DNA of 64,000 bases from Trileptium ribeirensis. Its lineage: Eukaryota > Nematoda > Enoplea > Enoplida > Thoracostomopsidae. The notes beneath the pieces were generated by a model. The model was not told the origin of the DNA. It made no database searches and saw only the letters and a program-made list of their open reading frames with translations. The DNA lies in assembly GCA_030248225.1 (NCBI GenBank), contig JASANE010019528.1, forward strand, positions 38,084-102,083. The letters are read 5' to 3'. The translations under genes and the position numbers were made by a program. This document shows, in pieces, positions 48,786 through 60,750 of the stretch (the stretch's first letter is position 1; each line of letters begins with the position of its first letter).

Positions 48786-49142
48786 GGTGTTGTTTGTATT
48801 ACTTAACTAGTAACTCCCATGAAGGGAGTATGGTTCATCCGCATTCACTTGATGGGCAATCACACTTAGATTTATACAGATTAGACAAGCGTATATAGCG
48901 AAAAACATCCTCTTTGCAATGTTAGATCATCTTTAGAGGTTCAAGGACGAAATGTTTATAAGAAGAACGCCATATCAAGGTAAAGTACAAATTTTTTCAC
49001 CCCTTTAGCTCCCTTAATAGCCCTAAAACCAACCAGTTATCAATAGTACAATGATGGAAATCTTTAGCGCATTTCTAAGCTATGTGAGTATCGTTTTCGT
49101 CATCCACTGACCAAATAAAAGAAGCTTCCTAAATTTACAAAT

Positions 49143-49373
49143 CTTGCCTGCCCACAGTGGGGGCTGAGGACCCTCACTTTTGTAGGTCCCCCATGTTCGT
49201 GAGATTTTCCTCATGTCCGTCCCACCATTCAGCCGAAACCCCCCATTTTCAAATAAATCCAAAATTTTTCATGTCTCATAATTTGTTTTTGCATGCAAAA
49301 TGTTTCAAGAGCTAATTACCACCTTTTCTAATGGTAAAACGTCGTTTTATAGCTTGAAAATACATGCACGGCA
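49143..49373. mobile_element. Interrupted CTGGCCTGTCCACAG MITE, outer half 1 (right arm)
   Basis: It starts CTTGCCTGCCCACAGTGGGG and follows the family body (CCCCCATGTTCGTGAGATTT, CCAAAATTTTTCATG) until the nested element begins at 49,374. The other half is 50,985-51,122, ending GGCTGTTGAGAGGCCAG. Confidence 0.75.
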
Positions 49374-50984
49374 GGGTCATTTCACGCTACGATGACCTTT
49401 TGGTCGGGGGGGGGGTAAAACTGGATATTTTGGCCAGTAGCACGTAAACGTGCAGGGAAATGGTAAAAATGTTATTTGCGCTAGGAAGTGTCATTAGTTA
49501 GCTAGTTCAAACAAAAAAAATTTTTCGGCTTCACGGATGCCGTAAGAGGCTGGACATCCACATAAGTCCCAAATTGACAAAAATCGTAATGACTAATTTT
49601 TCGACCTCTTTTTTTCGGGTAGTGTCGTGGCTCCGTGCTCGTAGTTATGGCCCAAACTCTTTTCTATGCAGGATTAGTCAGGTCTACACAACATTTTTAA
49701 TTGAACGATTTTCAAATCTACTCCAATCATGGAGAGTGACAGCTGTCGATATGACATGAACCCCAGTTTTGCCCCCCACCCCGACCAAATTCCTTTTTTG
49801 GTCATTGCTCGTTACTTATGCATGGTACATAAACGTTGTTCATATATCATACCTGTCCCCTGGATGCCTTTTGAAAAAATATTAACCCAGGTGCTTGCTG
49901 TTACTTACCCCAGCGCTAGGGTCAAAAGATCGATTTTAGCACATTTGATTACCCCCCCCCCGACCGTTGCTAGTTAGGGGTATCGTGGAGTCAGTAGAAG
50001 TCAATTAATTTCTCTGTTATGGTTCTTTCCAATCACGAAGCGAATGGTGAAACGACCGGAGCTCTATCTCGCGCCCAACCTGTTGATCTCAGGCTTTTAC
50101 CCACCCCCGACCACACTTTTACCCACCCCCGACCACCACCAAAATGTGGAAAAATCGAACATACGATGTTATTTCGAGGAAATTTCACGCTTTTGGTTCA
50201 TAATACATTGTGGCAATACATTTGGACGACATATGTCGCAAAATTATTTTTTTTTTAAATTCTAAATTTACCCCCCCCCCCGACCATGGTCTCAGGCATG
50301 TACACTGGCAGTTGATATGGGCTGCCATTTTGTAGCCTCATAGTGGAAATTGTGGTATAGAATATCTTACATACCGTTTTCAAGTTAACTATGCTAGTTA
50401 AACACGGTCGAATTGGCTATTTCACATTTTTACCCCCCCCACCCCGCCAAATTTTACCAACCCCCGACCACAAGCTACTTCCGGTATTCTAACATATCTG
50501 GCAAAGGGTATGTTTTGAATTTTTTTGCATAACACTTCCCCCAGGCTAAACTATCGATATAAATAGCTACCGTGTATGGCCGCTTCGTTTCCATTTAATG
50601 ACCGGTATAAATCGGCACCCCCATGTTTTAAAAGTGTTAAATTTGACCCAAGAATAGGCATAAAAAGCTTAATTTTTGATATACGGAGTTCCGCATACGT
50701 CATTTTGACCGCGCTGAGGGGCTGCACGAGATACGATCACAAAATCGGGGCTAGATGCAACCTGGAGCATACCACAGGCCATTTTATGGTACCTTGCGGA
50801 GCAGCAGAGGGGTGGTATTTGGGAAGCCATAGCATAAAAACGGTTAAAAAATTTACTATAACGACCTCAAATTACGGATCCTTGATGTTTTTGGTCATAG
50901 GGTGTAAAAATGAAGATAATCGGAGCCAAAAAGTCATTAGTCATTTTTTCTGGGGCAAAACGTCATCGTAGCGTGAAATGACCC
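49374..50984. mobile_element. TIR element with GGGTCATTTCACGCTACGATGA ends, right-arm copy
   Basis: Mirror of 38,274-39,875. Flanking GGCA at 49,370-49,373 and 50,985-50,988 is the 4-bp target duplication. The same recurring GGTCGGGGGTGGGTAAAA words appear in inverse. Because both halves of the host MITE survive here, the nesting is clear in this arm. Confidence 0.85.
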
Positions 50985-51122
50985 GGCAGTGTAACTACAT
51001 GAAAACATGGATTTAGTATTTTTAGGGAAAATTTACTTCCCCGCCCCAACTTTGAAATTTCCCACGGGAATGAACATGCCCAAAGTTATCCCCCAATTTT
51101 CGAAGGGCTGTTGAGAGGCCAG
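50985..51122. mobile_element. Interrupted CTGGCCTGTCCACAG MITE, outer half 2 (right arm)
   Basis: Completes the MITE started at 49,143; ends TTGAGAGGCCAG. It is the mirror of 38,141-38,273. Confidence 0.75.
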
Positions 51123-51325
51123 TACCAGCACGTAGCTTACCAGAAAAAATAGAACTTTAGGTTTCATTTATTATGATATAAAATTCTAGCGCACAGCTTA
51201 AAAGCAATTTGTAGAGTAGTTGAATCACGATCCGTGAGGACGTGCTGCTCACCAGCAACGGCACCGTTAATTATCGTAGGCGATGTCGAACAGAACACAT
51301 CTCAGCTGCCGTCTGACCTCTAAAG

Positions 51326-52190
51326 CTGTTAACTCGCTGGACCGAATAGCTGACGGTATGTCATTTCAGATGGCTGCGTAAAATATTCAAAACTGTTATC
51401 ACCTCGCAATGGAACTTGGAGCTCTTGTCGTATAGAGAGACGCTGACTACTACGCAGGTGGAGCATGTCTTTCAAGTAGTCAGGACAAATGCCATGAAGA
51501 CATTTACTGACGAGGCAGGGTAACCTTGAAGATAATTCGCTGCTTGACAGGGAGCGAGTGCATGTCACGCAATACTGAGTAATATGGTCTCGGCAGTTGC
51601 ATTCAATGTTGTCGTCAAATACTCGATTGTGGACAGACATGCCAAACACCATAATCACTGTCTCAGCGATGGCCCTGGTTAAACGAGGTCGCAGTCTCCT
51701 TAGTTCTGATAGTTACCAAATGGATGTTTTGATGACTTCAGTGACATGAAGCCTGAACGATAATTCCTCGTCAATTACAACGCCGAGAAACTTTAATTTA
51801 GCCGACCGATCAACAACAACACCATCGATAGAAATGTTGACAGCAGTCGTGAGTCCTCCATTTCACAATGACGAAGTCAGATTTAGTAGGACTGAGCTGT
51901 AGCTGGTTTGTGTGAATGAAGCCAACGCGCCACTGCAAAAATTGTGTCGTAGAATCACTGTAATTCCACTGTTTCAATGTCATAATCGAAGCCGCTGTAA
52001 ATGACAATGTCGTCTGCATACATTGAGCAACGACATCCATGGTCCTCGATTACAGTTGACAAGGGAACTGTATATGCAGTTTTATTTATATATAATTTAG
52101 ATCGCATAAGTTCCGTGTTCAGCAGCCACGGAAATATATAGACGCATTTCAGCCTTCTATACACACCAAATCTGTAGTTCGCCAAGAAGG
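51326..52190 (-). pseudogene. LINE reverse transcriptase fragment, right arm
   Basis: Mirror of 37,074-37,935 with the same YADD box and C-terminal block. This copy reads LVSKCLHGICPDYL in one frame where the left copy has shifted, so the two copies have different frameshifts. Confidence 0.82.
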
Positions 52191-52715
52191 CAAGAAAAAG
52201 TATTTTATAAATTTCATCTTTGCGGTGTTTTCAAACATTTTCTCATAGCTGGAAACGTGTCGGATAAAAGTTATCTATAGAAATTTGAGCAATAAGTAAA
52301 GCTTTTGATTCTGGCGTTATATATTTCTGCAACCGATGCCTCTCAAAATGTTACATGTAAAAATGTTGCACGATCATATAGCGAAAATTATAAGTGCTAA
52401 ATCGGCGTCGGGTGTGTCTAATTTTGGGCGACAAATTATTAGAGCAGCACAAACATAAAAGTAAAAATGCCATTTCATGTCAAACAAACACAATAATTAC
52501 AAAATTACCATCAACTCAGCGATTTCTTATGCTATTCAGAAACTGACAAAAAGATGTGCTAAGCCGGTCCATATGTTTAAAATACATTTACAGGACGTGA
52601 ATACCAAAAACTCGCAAAATTTTAAACTCATTATTTTGTTTGAAATCCCGAAATAATAAAGATTAAAAATAATGCCTAGAAAACTTGCGTTTTCCACATT
52701 GCGCGGCCCGTTCAC

Positions 52716-53035
52716 CAATTGCCTAATTGCCTCGTCACGACTGTGTTTAATTTGCCTTTCTGGCGAGTGCAGCTGGCTATGCTTCCTTCCTGCAGCCGCT
52801 ACGGAACTGCAACTTTCAGAACCAGCGTCTTCCGAGCTCGTTTTGTCGTTCGCGCTGTCATTATCGCACGAAAAGTTTGACATTTTAGACTTTCGAGAAG
52901 GTTGCGAATAGTTGCTTTCAGCTGGAGATACAGCGCCTTCCGACAGATTCTGTGTGTTTCGGCCGCGATTCTGATGCTCGTTCAAACCACCATTTGCCCG
53001 ATTAGCAAGACAGTTTCTAACAGCAATGGTTGCAA
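52716..53035 (-). CDS. NBEA: Neurobeachin family protein, exon D, right-arm copy
   Basis: The same acceptor (TTTGTTTTTGCAG in the - strand) and putative donor GTGAAC as the left copy. Compared with it: Gly to Glu in SPAGSN, Arg to Thr in NDKRSS, Trp to Ser in LHWPE, Ser to Arg and Pro to Ala in HSSDEPI. The conserved start ATIAVRNC is unchanged. It splices in phase to exon E at 47,828. Confidence 0.85.
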
Positions 53036-53348
53036 CTGCAAAAACAAAAGTTATTTTAAAATTAACTTTCATCAAAAATAGATTAAAAGACAGTGTTAAA
53101 AATTCATATCACACATTGGTTTCTGACCTCACGGGCGTGGCGTTAACAATTCCTACGAAGATATTATTATAATATCCTGGTACTGGCTGACACTAAGAGA
53201 CGTCCACGTTTTGCTGTGTAAGTACCACATTTTGCATAGAATTTATGAGCACAACGAACATACAACCAATAAGATTGTAAATCACTCGTAAAAGAAAACC
53301 CGAAATTCTTAGATACTTTTTAACAAAAAGAAAACTAAAAAAACTTAC

Positions 53349-53532
53349 TTAAACGCAAGCATTGACGCAGGATACCTCCAGCTGGCATGTTTTTCTCGTG
53401 TTCGAGTTCGCCAAAGTTAAGTGACGATGCAAAAACAAATACATCGACCAGGTTAACAAATCGTATTAGGAAAGTCACCGCAATATCGATTGTAAGCCCT
53501 TGTTGGGTACCATCGACTATTTCGAGTTCACT
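53349..53532 (-). CDS. NBEA: Neurobeachin family protein, exon C, right-arm copy
   Basis: Same length and splice sites as 35,724-35,907. It reads [13 protein letters not shown] with Phe, as in vertebrate NBEA (SSLNFSEIEAEKN), where the left arm has Ser; the codon differs at two bases (TTT against TCC). Confidence 0.95.
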
Positions 53533-53859
53533 CTAAAATTCAATAATACAAAGTGAGTTGTGAATGTTTCACTGATTAATTCGCCCATTATTTTTATAAA
53601 TAATCATGGCGAATAACTCACCATAGGTCATCATTAAAAGCGCACGCCACGAGTAGTCAAACAATTTCCGTTATTTTAGACAGATTCAGGCGCAAACCCA
53701 CCAGACTTTACAGGGGTCGGGAACGCAAAATTCCCAAGTCTTTAGCCAACACACTGGAAAATTTCAGACAAAATATTTAGGATAATTTATCAAGTCATAT
53801 TTTCCTCTGATATAATTTGGATATATTCTGGCTAGTGCAAAGTTTGGGGCCGTATTTTC

Positions 53860-54055
53860 GGCTGCCCCCCCCGCAAAACGGAGGTACCCAGCGGCTCCTA
53901 CCATCCGGCACAAATTCGGGTACCCCCCGGCTCAAAGCCCCTGCTGGGAAAACAAACGTCTAAACGCGACAAAATCCGGCAAAAAATTGCCCCCCCGGCA
54001 AAATCCGGCACCCCCGGCAGGTGAGCCGGGGGTCCCCGGCTCACCCCCCGTATAA
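53860..54055. repeat. GC-rich dispersed repeat, right-arm copy
   Basis: Inverse of 35,205-35,420 with more C and G runs (GGGGGTCCCCGGCTCACC). Confidence 0.45.
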
Positions 54056-54390
54056 TTTCCGAGGTTTGGATTAACCAGATATTGTGCATTGCTACTTGAA
54101 GTTCTTCGTTCTAATTGTTATATTATGTATTCTGTCTTAATCATTAGTTAAATGACGATGTGTGATATAGAAGTAATATAAATACGTCTGCAACAGAAAC
54201 ATTTTCCGATTTTAAAAATCTGCTAAATGCCATGCATGGGTCACGCCCTTAGAGAGACTGTCTCCACCCAAAAATTTTGAGCACAAAAACCCGAATGTAT
54301 AAGGTCGTTATGACATTAAAGGCTCTCCTCCGGCGGACAATCCGAAATCGTTATATTATGTTAAAATCAAAATATCAAACGCAATTTATC

Positions 54391-54725
54391 TGACCTGACC
54401 ACATTGGGGAGGGGGGGTGGCACAGATGGCTCTCTACTTCCAAAATCCCCCATCTTTGTGAGACTCCCCGCTCGGTCAAAACCATGTTCAACTAAATCCA
54501 AAATTCCTTGTCTCTAAATTTATATTTTTGCATGTTAACGTTTTTAAACATTAATTACTATTCTAATGCTAAAACATTAAGAATAAATGTACAACTGTTA
54601 AAAATGCAGGAAAACATAGAAATAGACACGATTTAGAGCAAAATTTTATTACTTAAATTTGAACTTTTCCCCTAGAATTCCAAACCCCTCCCCCAAGTTC
54701 CACCACAATTTTCGGAACGCTCTAG
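54391..54725. mobile_element. Old copy of the CTGGCCTGTCCACAG MITE family, right arm
   Basis: Mirror of 34,530-34,870; starts CTGACCTGACCACATTGGGG. Confidence 0.65.
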
Positions 54726-54758
54726 ACACGCAGGTTTACTTCTATCAGAAATCCTTAC

Positions 54759-54912
54759 GCTAGGCGAAGTCGCAGCAGCAAGAAGCGGCAAAAGGCCACC
54801 ACAAGCCATGATCAAGTTGTCGACCAATTGTGACACAACGTGCACGGTATTGACAACGAACACTGCATGGTCCGGCGAATTGACGAAATCAATCACCGTT
54901 TTCGAGTTATCG
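54759..54912 (-). CDS. NBEA: Neurobeachin family protein, exon B, right-arm copy
   Basis: Identical by eye to 34,344-34,497 including acceptor (GTTTTAG) and donor (GTAAGG). Exon A of this copy would lie beyond the right edge of the window. Confidence 0.95.
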
Positions 54913-55794
54913 CTAAAACAACGATGCACAAAATACAACAAATAGCTGGAAGTGATAAGTATGCTACGATGCGTGATCGACTGTGCTTAGAGCTCCAAAG
55001 CAGTGTCGGTTGCATCTGACCACAAGACACTAAAATAGAGAACCCAATAACTGCATATACCGCGATGTGGTGCCTTGAGAAAACTCAGTGATATTTACTC
55101 TTTGGCGTGAAATCCGACACAGGTACAGTCGCATTCTCAAAAGAGATTAAAACGTGTATTAAAATAGTACATGAAACATCTACCGATTCTATGCTGTCCT
55201 AACACTGATAAATATCCTAGCGCTGATAAACATTATATAATTACTAAATAAATCCTTGCATCAATGGATTAAGAACTTTAAAAGTTTAAAATTTAAATCA
55301 AATGCGTCAATCCGACAAAACAATTGTGGTTTTAGGTTCTCATCTCTGTCACTGTAACAGAAATTTAGAGCTACAATGGACTGATTTTCCCATCACGATC
55401 ATTTTGCTGGGGGCCATGAACCGGAAGGGGCTGGGACGGAATTGTGGGAACGCTGTATTCTGCAAGGGTGACATGAACTAGACCCATGGTTGATCCCGGG
55501 AAGGGGGGTTTGAAACCTTTCAAAGTGCAGTGTTTTAAAAGGAAAACGCTAAAAAGGATGAGAAGCTGCGCAAAACCTTCCCTGTTGAGGATAAAAGAAA
55601 ATGTTAGCAACTTTTCATTTGATTTAGCGTTTTAACTTCGGACATGAATTTGGGTAAATGTATTGTCAAATTTTTGTCTACTGTTGTGTTTATACAGCGG
55701 GATAAAAATTTTACCGAGGGCACGAACCGGTCACCTAATTGTTGTTATGGGCATCGAAAAATGTCAGTCAGAACCCCATTTGGGAGAAGACAAC

Positions 55795-58700
55795 CCTATG
55801 TAATATCGGCGTGACTCTACAGCACTACGTGCTTTCAAACGCAATGCCCGTTTGGCCCCAGGTATCATAACATCATGGGAGGAGCTAACCATCCCATTCG
55901 ATCAGGCTCAACAAGCTAAACGAAGCTTAGCAAACCCCAGGAACGCTTCACGAGGTGTGTTCGGATCGTCACCTGCGTGGTCACTACCCAGGGAGGTTGG
56001 CTCCGTCACCTGCTCGCAGGGCAAGGACACCATACATATTCTTATCTCGGCTGGAAGTTCCAATCGAGTAGATCGTTGGTACTGATCACTCGCGATCTTT
56101 TCCCGATTCCATTTGTGGCCAATATACTAGGTTAGACAACCCCTAGACGTTTAACGTCGAATCGTTTTCGCTATGAGGTTCGGCAGATGGTTCCCTCGAA
56201 TCTTCGTCGATATTGTTAAACCTTTGGAACTCACGCGTTCTCGTTTTAGCAACTCAGCCGTAAACATTAAATTGTCAGCGATCCACGCTAAAACTTGCGA
56301 CCTTTCCGATGTTAAGGCTAAACGAAGGTCGTCGACTGGCGCGACGATTTCGAACCCCTTTGATACATATCGCTATATTAAGCATCAACAAACACAAGAA
56401 CACATTGGGTTTTCAATTATTATTTATTGATAAGCTAATCGAATACGCGATCGGTTAAAGGATAAGGCAATACGGCACACTCAACAAGAGTATAGGTTCG
56501 GGGTTCAGGTACGCTACGGGGAAAAGACACGAGTGTGGAAGCGCAACTCGATTACTTATCCTAGTCTACTAGAGGTTAAGTATATTAACAAAGTAGATAA
56601 GGTACAATTTCATACATATAAATGATATACAACAATCAATAATAATCGTCATACAAGTAATAGATAAACATAATAGCATGGTACGACTCCAGCAATGAAC
56701 AGTACGGTACATTTGAATGATATGACATGAGAGTGAGTATTCATTAACTCGTAATATTTTTATTGCAAACTCCTATATCCTAATGATGTATTTCGAAAGC
56801 TTAAACCCTAAATAGTTACAATAAGTTTTCTCTGATACATTGAAGTCAGTTAAACTTCACAAAATCCAATTCTCATTTTCTAATACTCCCGAGAATGTTT
56901 ATTATACGCAAATATGCAGGGAAATTTTGAACGGCAAATTCATAGTGGTCTCTTTTATTTAGCTTAACAGAGACTAATCCGATGTCCAGTTCATCGGAAC
57001 TTAGTATACCTAGTGTGACTAGCAATGCGTGCCAATACGGCAAATGTTCATTTTAAATAAATAGGGAACAAGAATGCTATTGTAGATCCGGAAGGAATAT
57101 GGAAAATACATGGAAGATTTGACATCCACTAGTAACAATTTCAGTAGGGGCGCGAAAAATTCGCCCAGTAATGTCATCCTTGCTCTTTATCGATTAACGG
57201 CAAGGAGAAATGTGAAGATATATATAAATATGTAAGTGTTTTATTGCTCAGACTCAGCACAATTGTGTGATATTTTCTTTTAGGGTTAACCGTTTCGTGA
57301 TTTAAACTCTTGGGCCACTGCAATCCAAGAAGTTGTGCGCAGAGCAGACGTCCTCCGGTAGAAATTAATCAAAACCTATTGCTAACTCCTGAGATACTCT
57401 AGAAATTGATAGTGTGCTATTAAATTTTACCACTCGATTTATACCATTACCTACATAGCTTGTCAAACGTGGTGAAATTAATATTTACTTTCATCGGAGA
57501 AATTTGTATTATTTCGTTTAATTTTGCGAAGTGGCTGGATCGAATCTGATACAAAAACACTAAAATGAGAATATTTCAATACTGCAAATGGGTTGAAGCT
57601 TAAACCTAACTCAGCGGATCTATTTTCTAAATTCCTAGCAAAAAGCACGGGTTCTTGCAAAGTGCTGTAAGAATCCTAGTTAAAATAATAATATATAGTA
57701 ACTTTTATGGTTGGAATGGGTCTAATTAATTAGTTTCTAATACCCTTCCATCCCAAAGAGACAGGGCTAGACTTATATTTTAAGACGAAAAACAACCCGA
57801 AATTCACCGGTCTTTAAAGATCAAAACTATGAAATTTAATACTGTTAAACTGACTTGATATCCGCGGGTCTTCACGGTTTTTGAGCGAAACGACTGCGAC
57901 GTCAATGCCACGAATTTTAAAAAGACAGTGGGTTATTGCCACCATTTAAGAATCTGTATTAAATAGTATCCTAAATCCAAATCGCGACTATGGTATATAT
58001 TAGTGGTTTAAGTTGCGAGATTTTCTTCGAAATTTTACTACAATTTATTTAATATAGAATTTACTGGTTTTGATTTTTAAGCATATCTATAAAAAAGTTT
58101 TCTATCTCGCTAACTCGCAATAAATACTCGAAGAGTTAAGTATTGGGCAAATTTTCCAGTAAACTGTGACTCTAGTGAATTTAATTATTTGACTTTGGGA
58201 CAAGTAAAAATAGGGGTAGTTCAATTCAGAACCAAAGAAATACTTTTTCATATTTCAACCATAAGAAATACTTTTTCATTTTCAACCCGTCGTTCTCCGG
58301 TGAAAATTTTATGCAGCTGAGGAGTTGCCTCAGCCCTTTTATCAAGGCTCAAGTTAAGGTACCATTTGAAACGTGTCCTAGTATCCTAACGAACCAAGTC
58401 CCATACCTGCATAAATTTTGGGAACTTAAACACCATATTAATTCCTAGGTTCAAGAGTGTGTTACATACAAATTTTATATCCAACTTCGCAAAAAAGGAT
58501 CTTCGCATTATTGGCGGTCCAGCGCGGAATCACTATATACTGGTCAAATTAAAATAAAAATGAGTTCATTCTATTTTGTATTTTTAGACATAGTATTATT
58601 ATACTTAAAGTAATCCTCTTTCGTAAGTGAGGACAGCTAGCTCCAACGGCCATTTTCACCGTGAAATAGTCTTGCTTTTAAGATATCCTAAATCGTGTCC

Positions 58701-59560
58701 TAAAGCAAACAGTTTCAGACGGCGTCCGTAGCCCAATCTATAAAAATAGCGGGACAAACCTAGAAAATTAAATTTTCTCAAGATTATGCCAACTTTTAAT
58801 TCCTGAAAATTTGCACAGATGCTAGGTTTTCCAATATTTTGTATTTCTGAGAACCGTGTCACGGTCCTACTCAAAACCGCTCCGTCGGGGCAGGACCTGA
58901 CACGTCCGACATAGCATCTCAGCGAAGTTTTAAGATAATTCCTGGAGGAAATTTTACGCAAGAACAATTTGGTTGATTTTAGTTCCTACAGATAAATTTT
59001 CAATGTCCAAATCCGTTGAGCAAATCCGGTAAAAGTATCTGCTGAAGTCATGAGCAAAACTATGAAATTCTTAAATCCAAATTGATAGCAATAATGTGCT
59101 AGTGCTAATTTCAAATCTGTTTATAGAAAATTTTATTTATGTTTATAGAAAATATTTATATATTAGTATAAATTCGCCATGTAAAATAAGCGTCGGAGCC
59201 GAACAGTAAAACCGTCTAAACTACACGATGCCGAAATCAAGCTTACTAATAGATTTCGCAACTAGCACCGACTGTCTGTGTCTTTGATTCCGGACTCCGA
59301 CACGTTTTGAGGCCGTTTAGTTCCGTCATTTTGGTCTCTCCTTAATTTAACGATTTAAATTTAAAATTGGGACTGATGCCGTAAACCAACGAAATTCCTA
59401 ACTTTCCTTTGGATTAAGCTTTCTAAAACGCCCGTTAATTTTAACAGCGTCGTCTACGGGGCCCAAATTTTGTTTATCCGTTCCTTGCGCCAATCTTCAT
59501 TTCACCAAAATCACCAATTTTAGGGATGATTTGCCACATATTTCCAGACTCCTAAATCTC
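55795..59560 (+). repeat. Retroelement-like block, right-arm copy
   Basis: Mirror of 29,715-33,480, almost identical where compared. The 55,795-56,470 part is related to 16,080-16,850. No intact gene. Confidence 0.55.
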
Positions 59561-59744
59561 TTAAATTATACACCAAAATCCTAATTTTAGCCCCAAAGTA
59601 TATATATATAATAATTAATAGTAAATTACTAATATTAATGTTACTAAAAACTTTTCTTAATATATATACATTTTAATTTTGTATATATATATTTTATTTT
59701 ATAATGAATAAATTTACTAAATATTTATAAATTTACATTAATAT

Positions 59745-60750
59745 CAGGGAGTAACCGGAATTCCGGTTCCCAGCAAAAATCGTGTTTCCGGTTGCGGTTC
59801 CGGCAAAGGGCAAAAACCATACAAAAACAAAAATTCCGGTTTAAAAATTTTGTTTGAAATTTTTCGAGTTTTTTATTCATCCTGTAATCCAAATCATATG
59901 AAATATACAATGATCAAGCTATACAACCGCAAGCGAAAAGAAAAGAATTAACTAACCAATTTGCCGTGTGAAACGTAAGTAAGGCACATAATTAAAGCAG
60001 GAATTTTTCATAATAACCTGCAGGAGTTTGTTACAATGAAAAGCCAGGTCGATGCTTGTGGCAGCTATTCCTCATACCAGAAATCTGTGGGATACGTTTG
60101 GAATTAAACTGGTCCAACTCGGTAGCAGGGATTATAACCTTCCAGAAGTACTTAGGGTATGCTTGGCTGGTTGGATTGCGTCAAGCAGCCGCCAGTGCGC
60201 TTATTAACTTGGTAAATTCAGTCTAATTAAAGTAAACTAACGTTATCTGCTCAGCTTGTCTTTTTCTGGCAATGAACTGTATTTATTGAAACTGTGCGAG
60301 CAGCATCAGCAGTTTCCTACAGAAGAACATGTAACAAACGTATGTGTCATAAAGGGAGGCGACTGGAGGCAGAGCAAAAGTGTGTATTCTACGCTCCGAC
60401 CGTTGTGAGCGCATTCGATTCTTGACGCAGTATACGTAATGGTGTATAGTGGAAGACATTTTTGCTCTGAATGTCCAAAAACCGACATAATTTGATCGAT
60501 AAATAAACATTATAGCTTCCTCAGTATTAAAGTTCCATAAAGGCGATAATACCATCGCAATACATTAAGTTTAACGTAAAAGTTATTTTTAATGCATTTT
60601 AAATCCACTATACCTTCATTTCTTCCATCATCTGTTTTACTATATATAAATCTCGAAGACCAGGTTCCTGGTTCCGGAGTCCGGTTTAAATGTGGACGGT
60701 ACAGGTTGCTGGTTCCGGTTCCGGTAAATTTCGGTTCCGGTTATTCCCTG
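59745..60750. mobile_element. Non-autonomous hAT-like element, right-arm copy
   Basis: Mirror of 28,505-29,506, starting CAGGGAGTAACCGGAATTCC. Target duplication ATTAATAT on one side; the other side reads ATTTAATAT, one base off. Confidence 0.85.

Larger units (their letters stand above)
46787..49369 (-). other. Segment present only in the right arm
   Basis: About 2.58 kb with no counterpart in the left arm. It holds a CTGGGCTCTCCA-family MITE (46,876-47,272), neurobeachin exon E (47,724-47,828), a G/C-run-rich repeat (about 48,030-48,430) and part of an interrupted MITE (from 49,143). On both sides the arms pair normally: 46,781-46,786 matches 40,431 and 49,374 matches 39,875. Confidence 0.9.
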
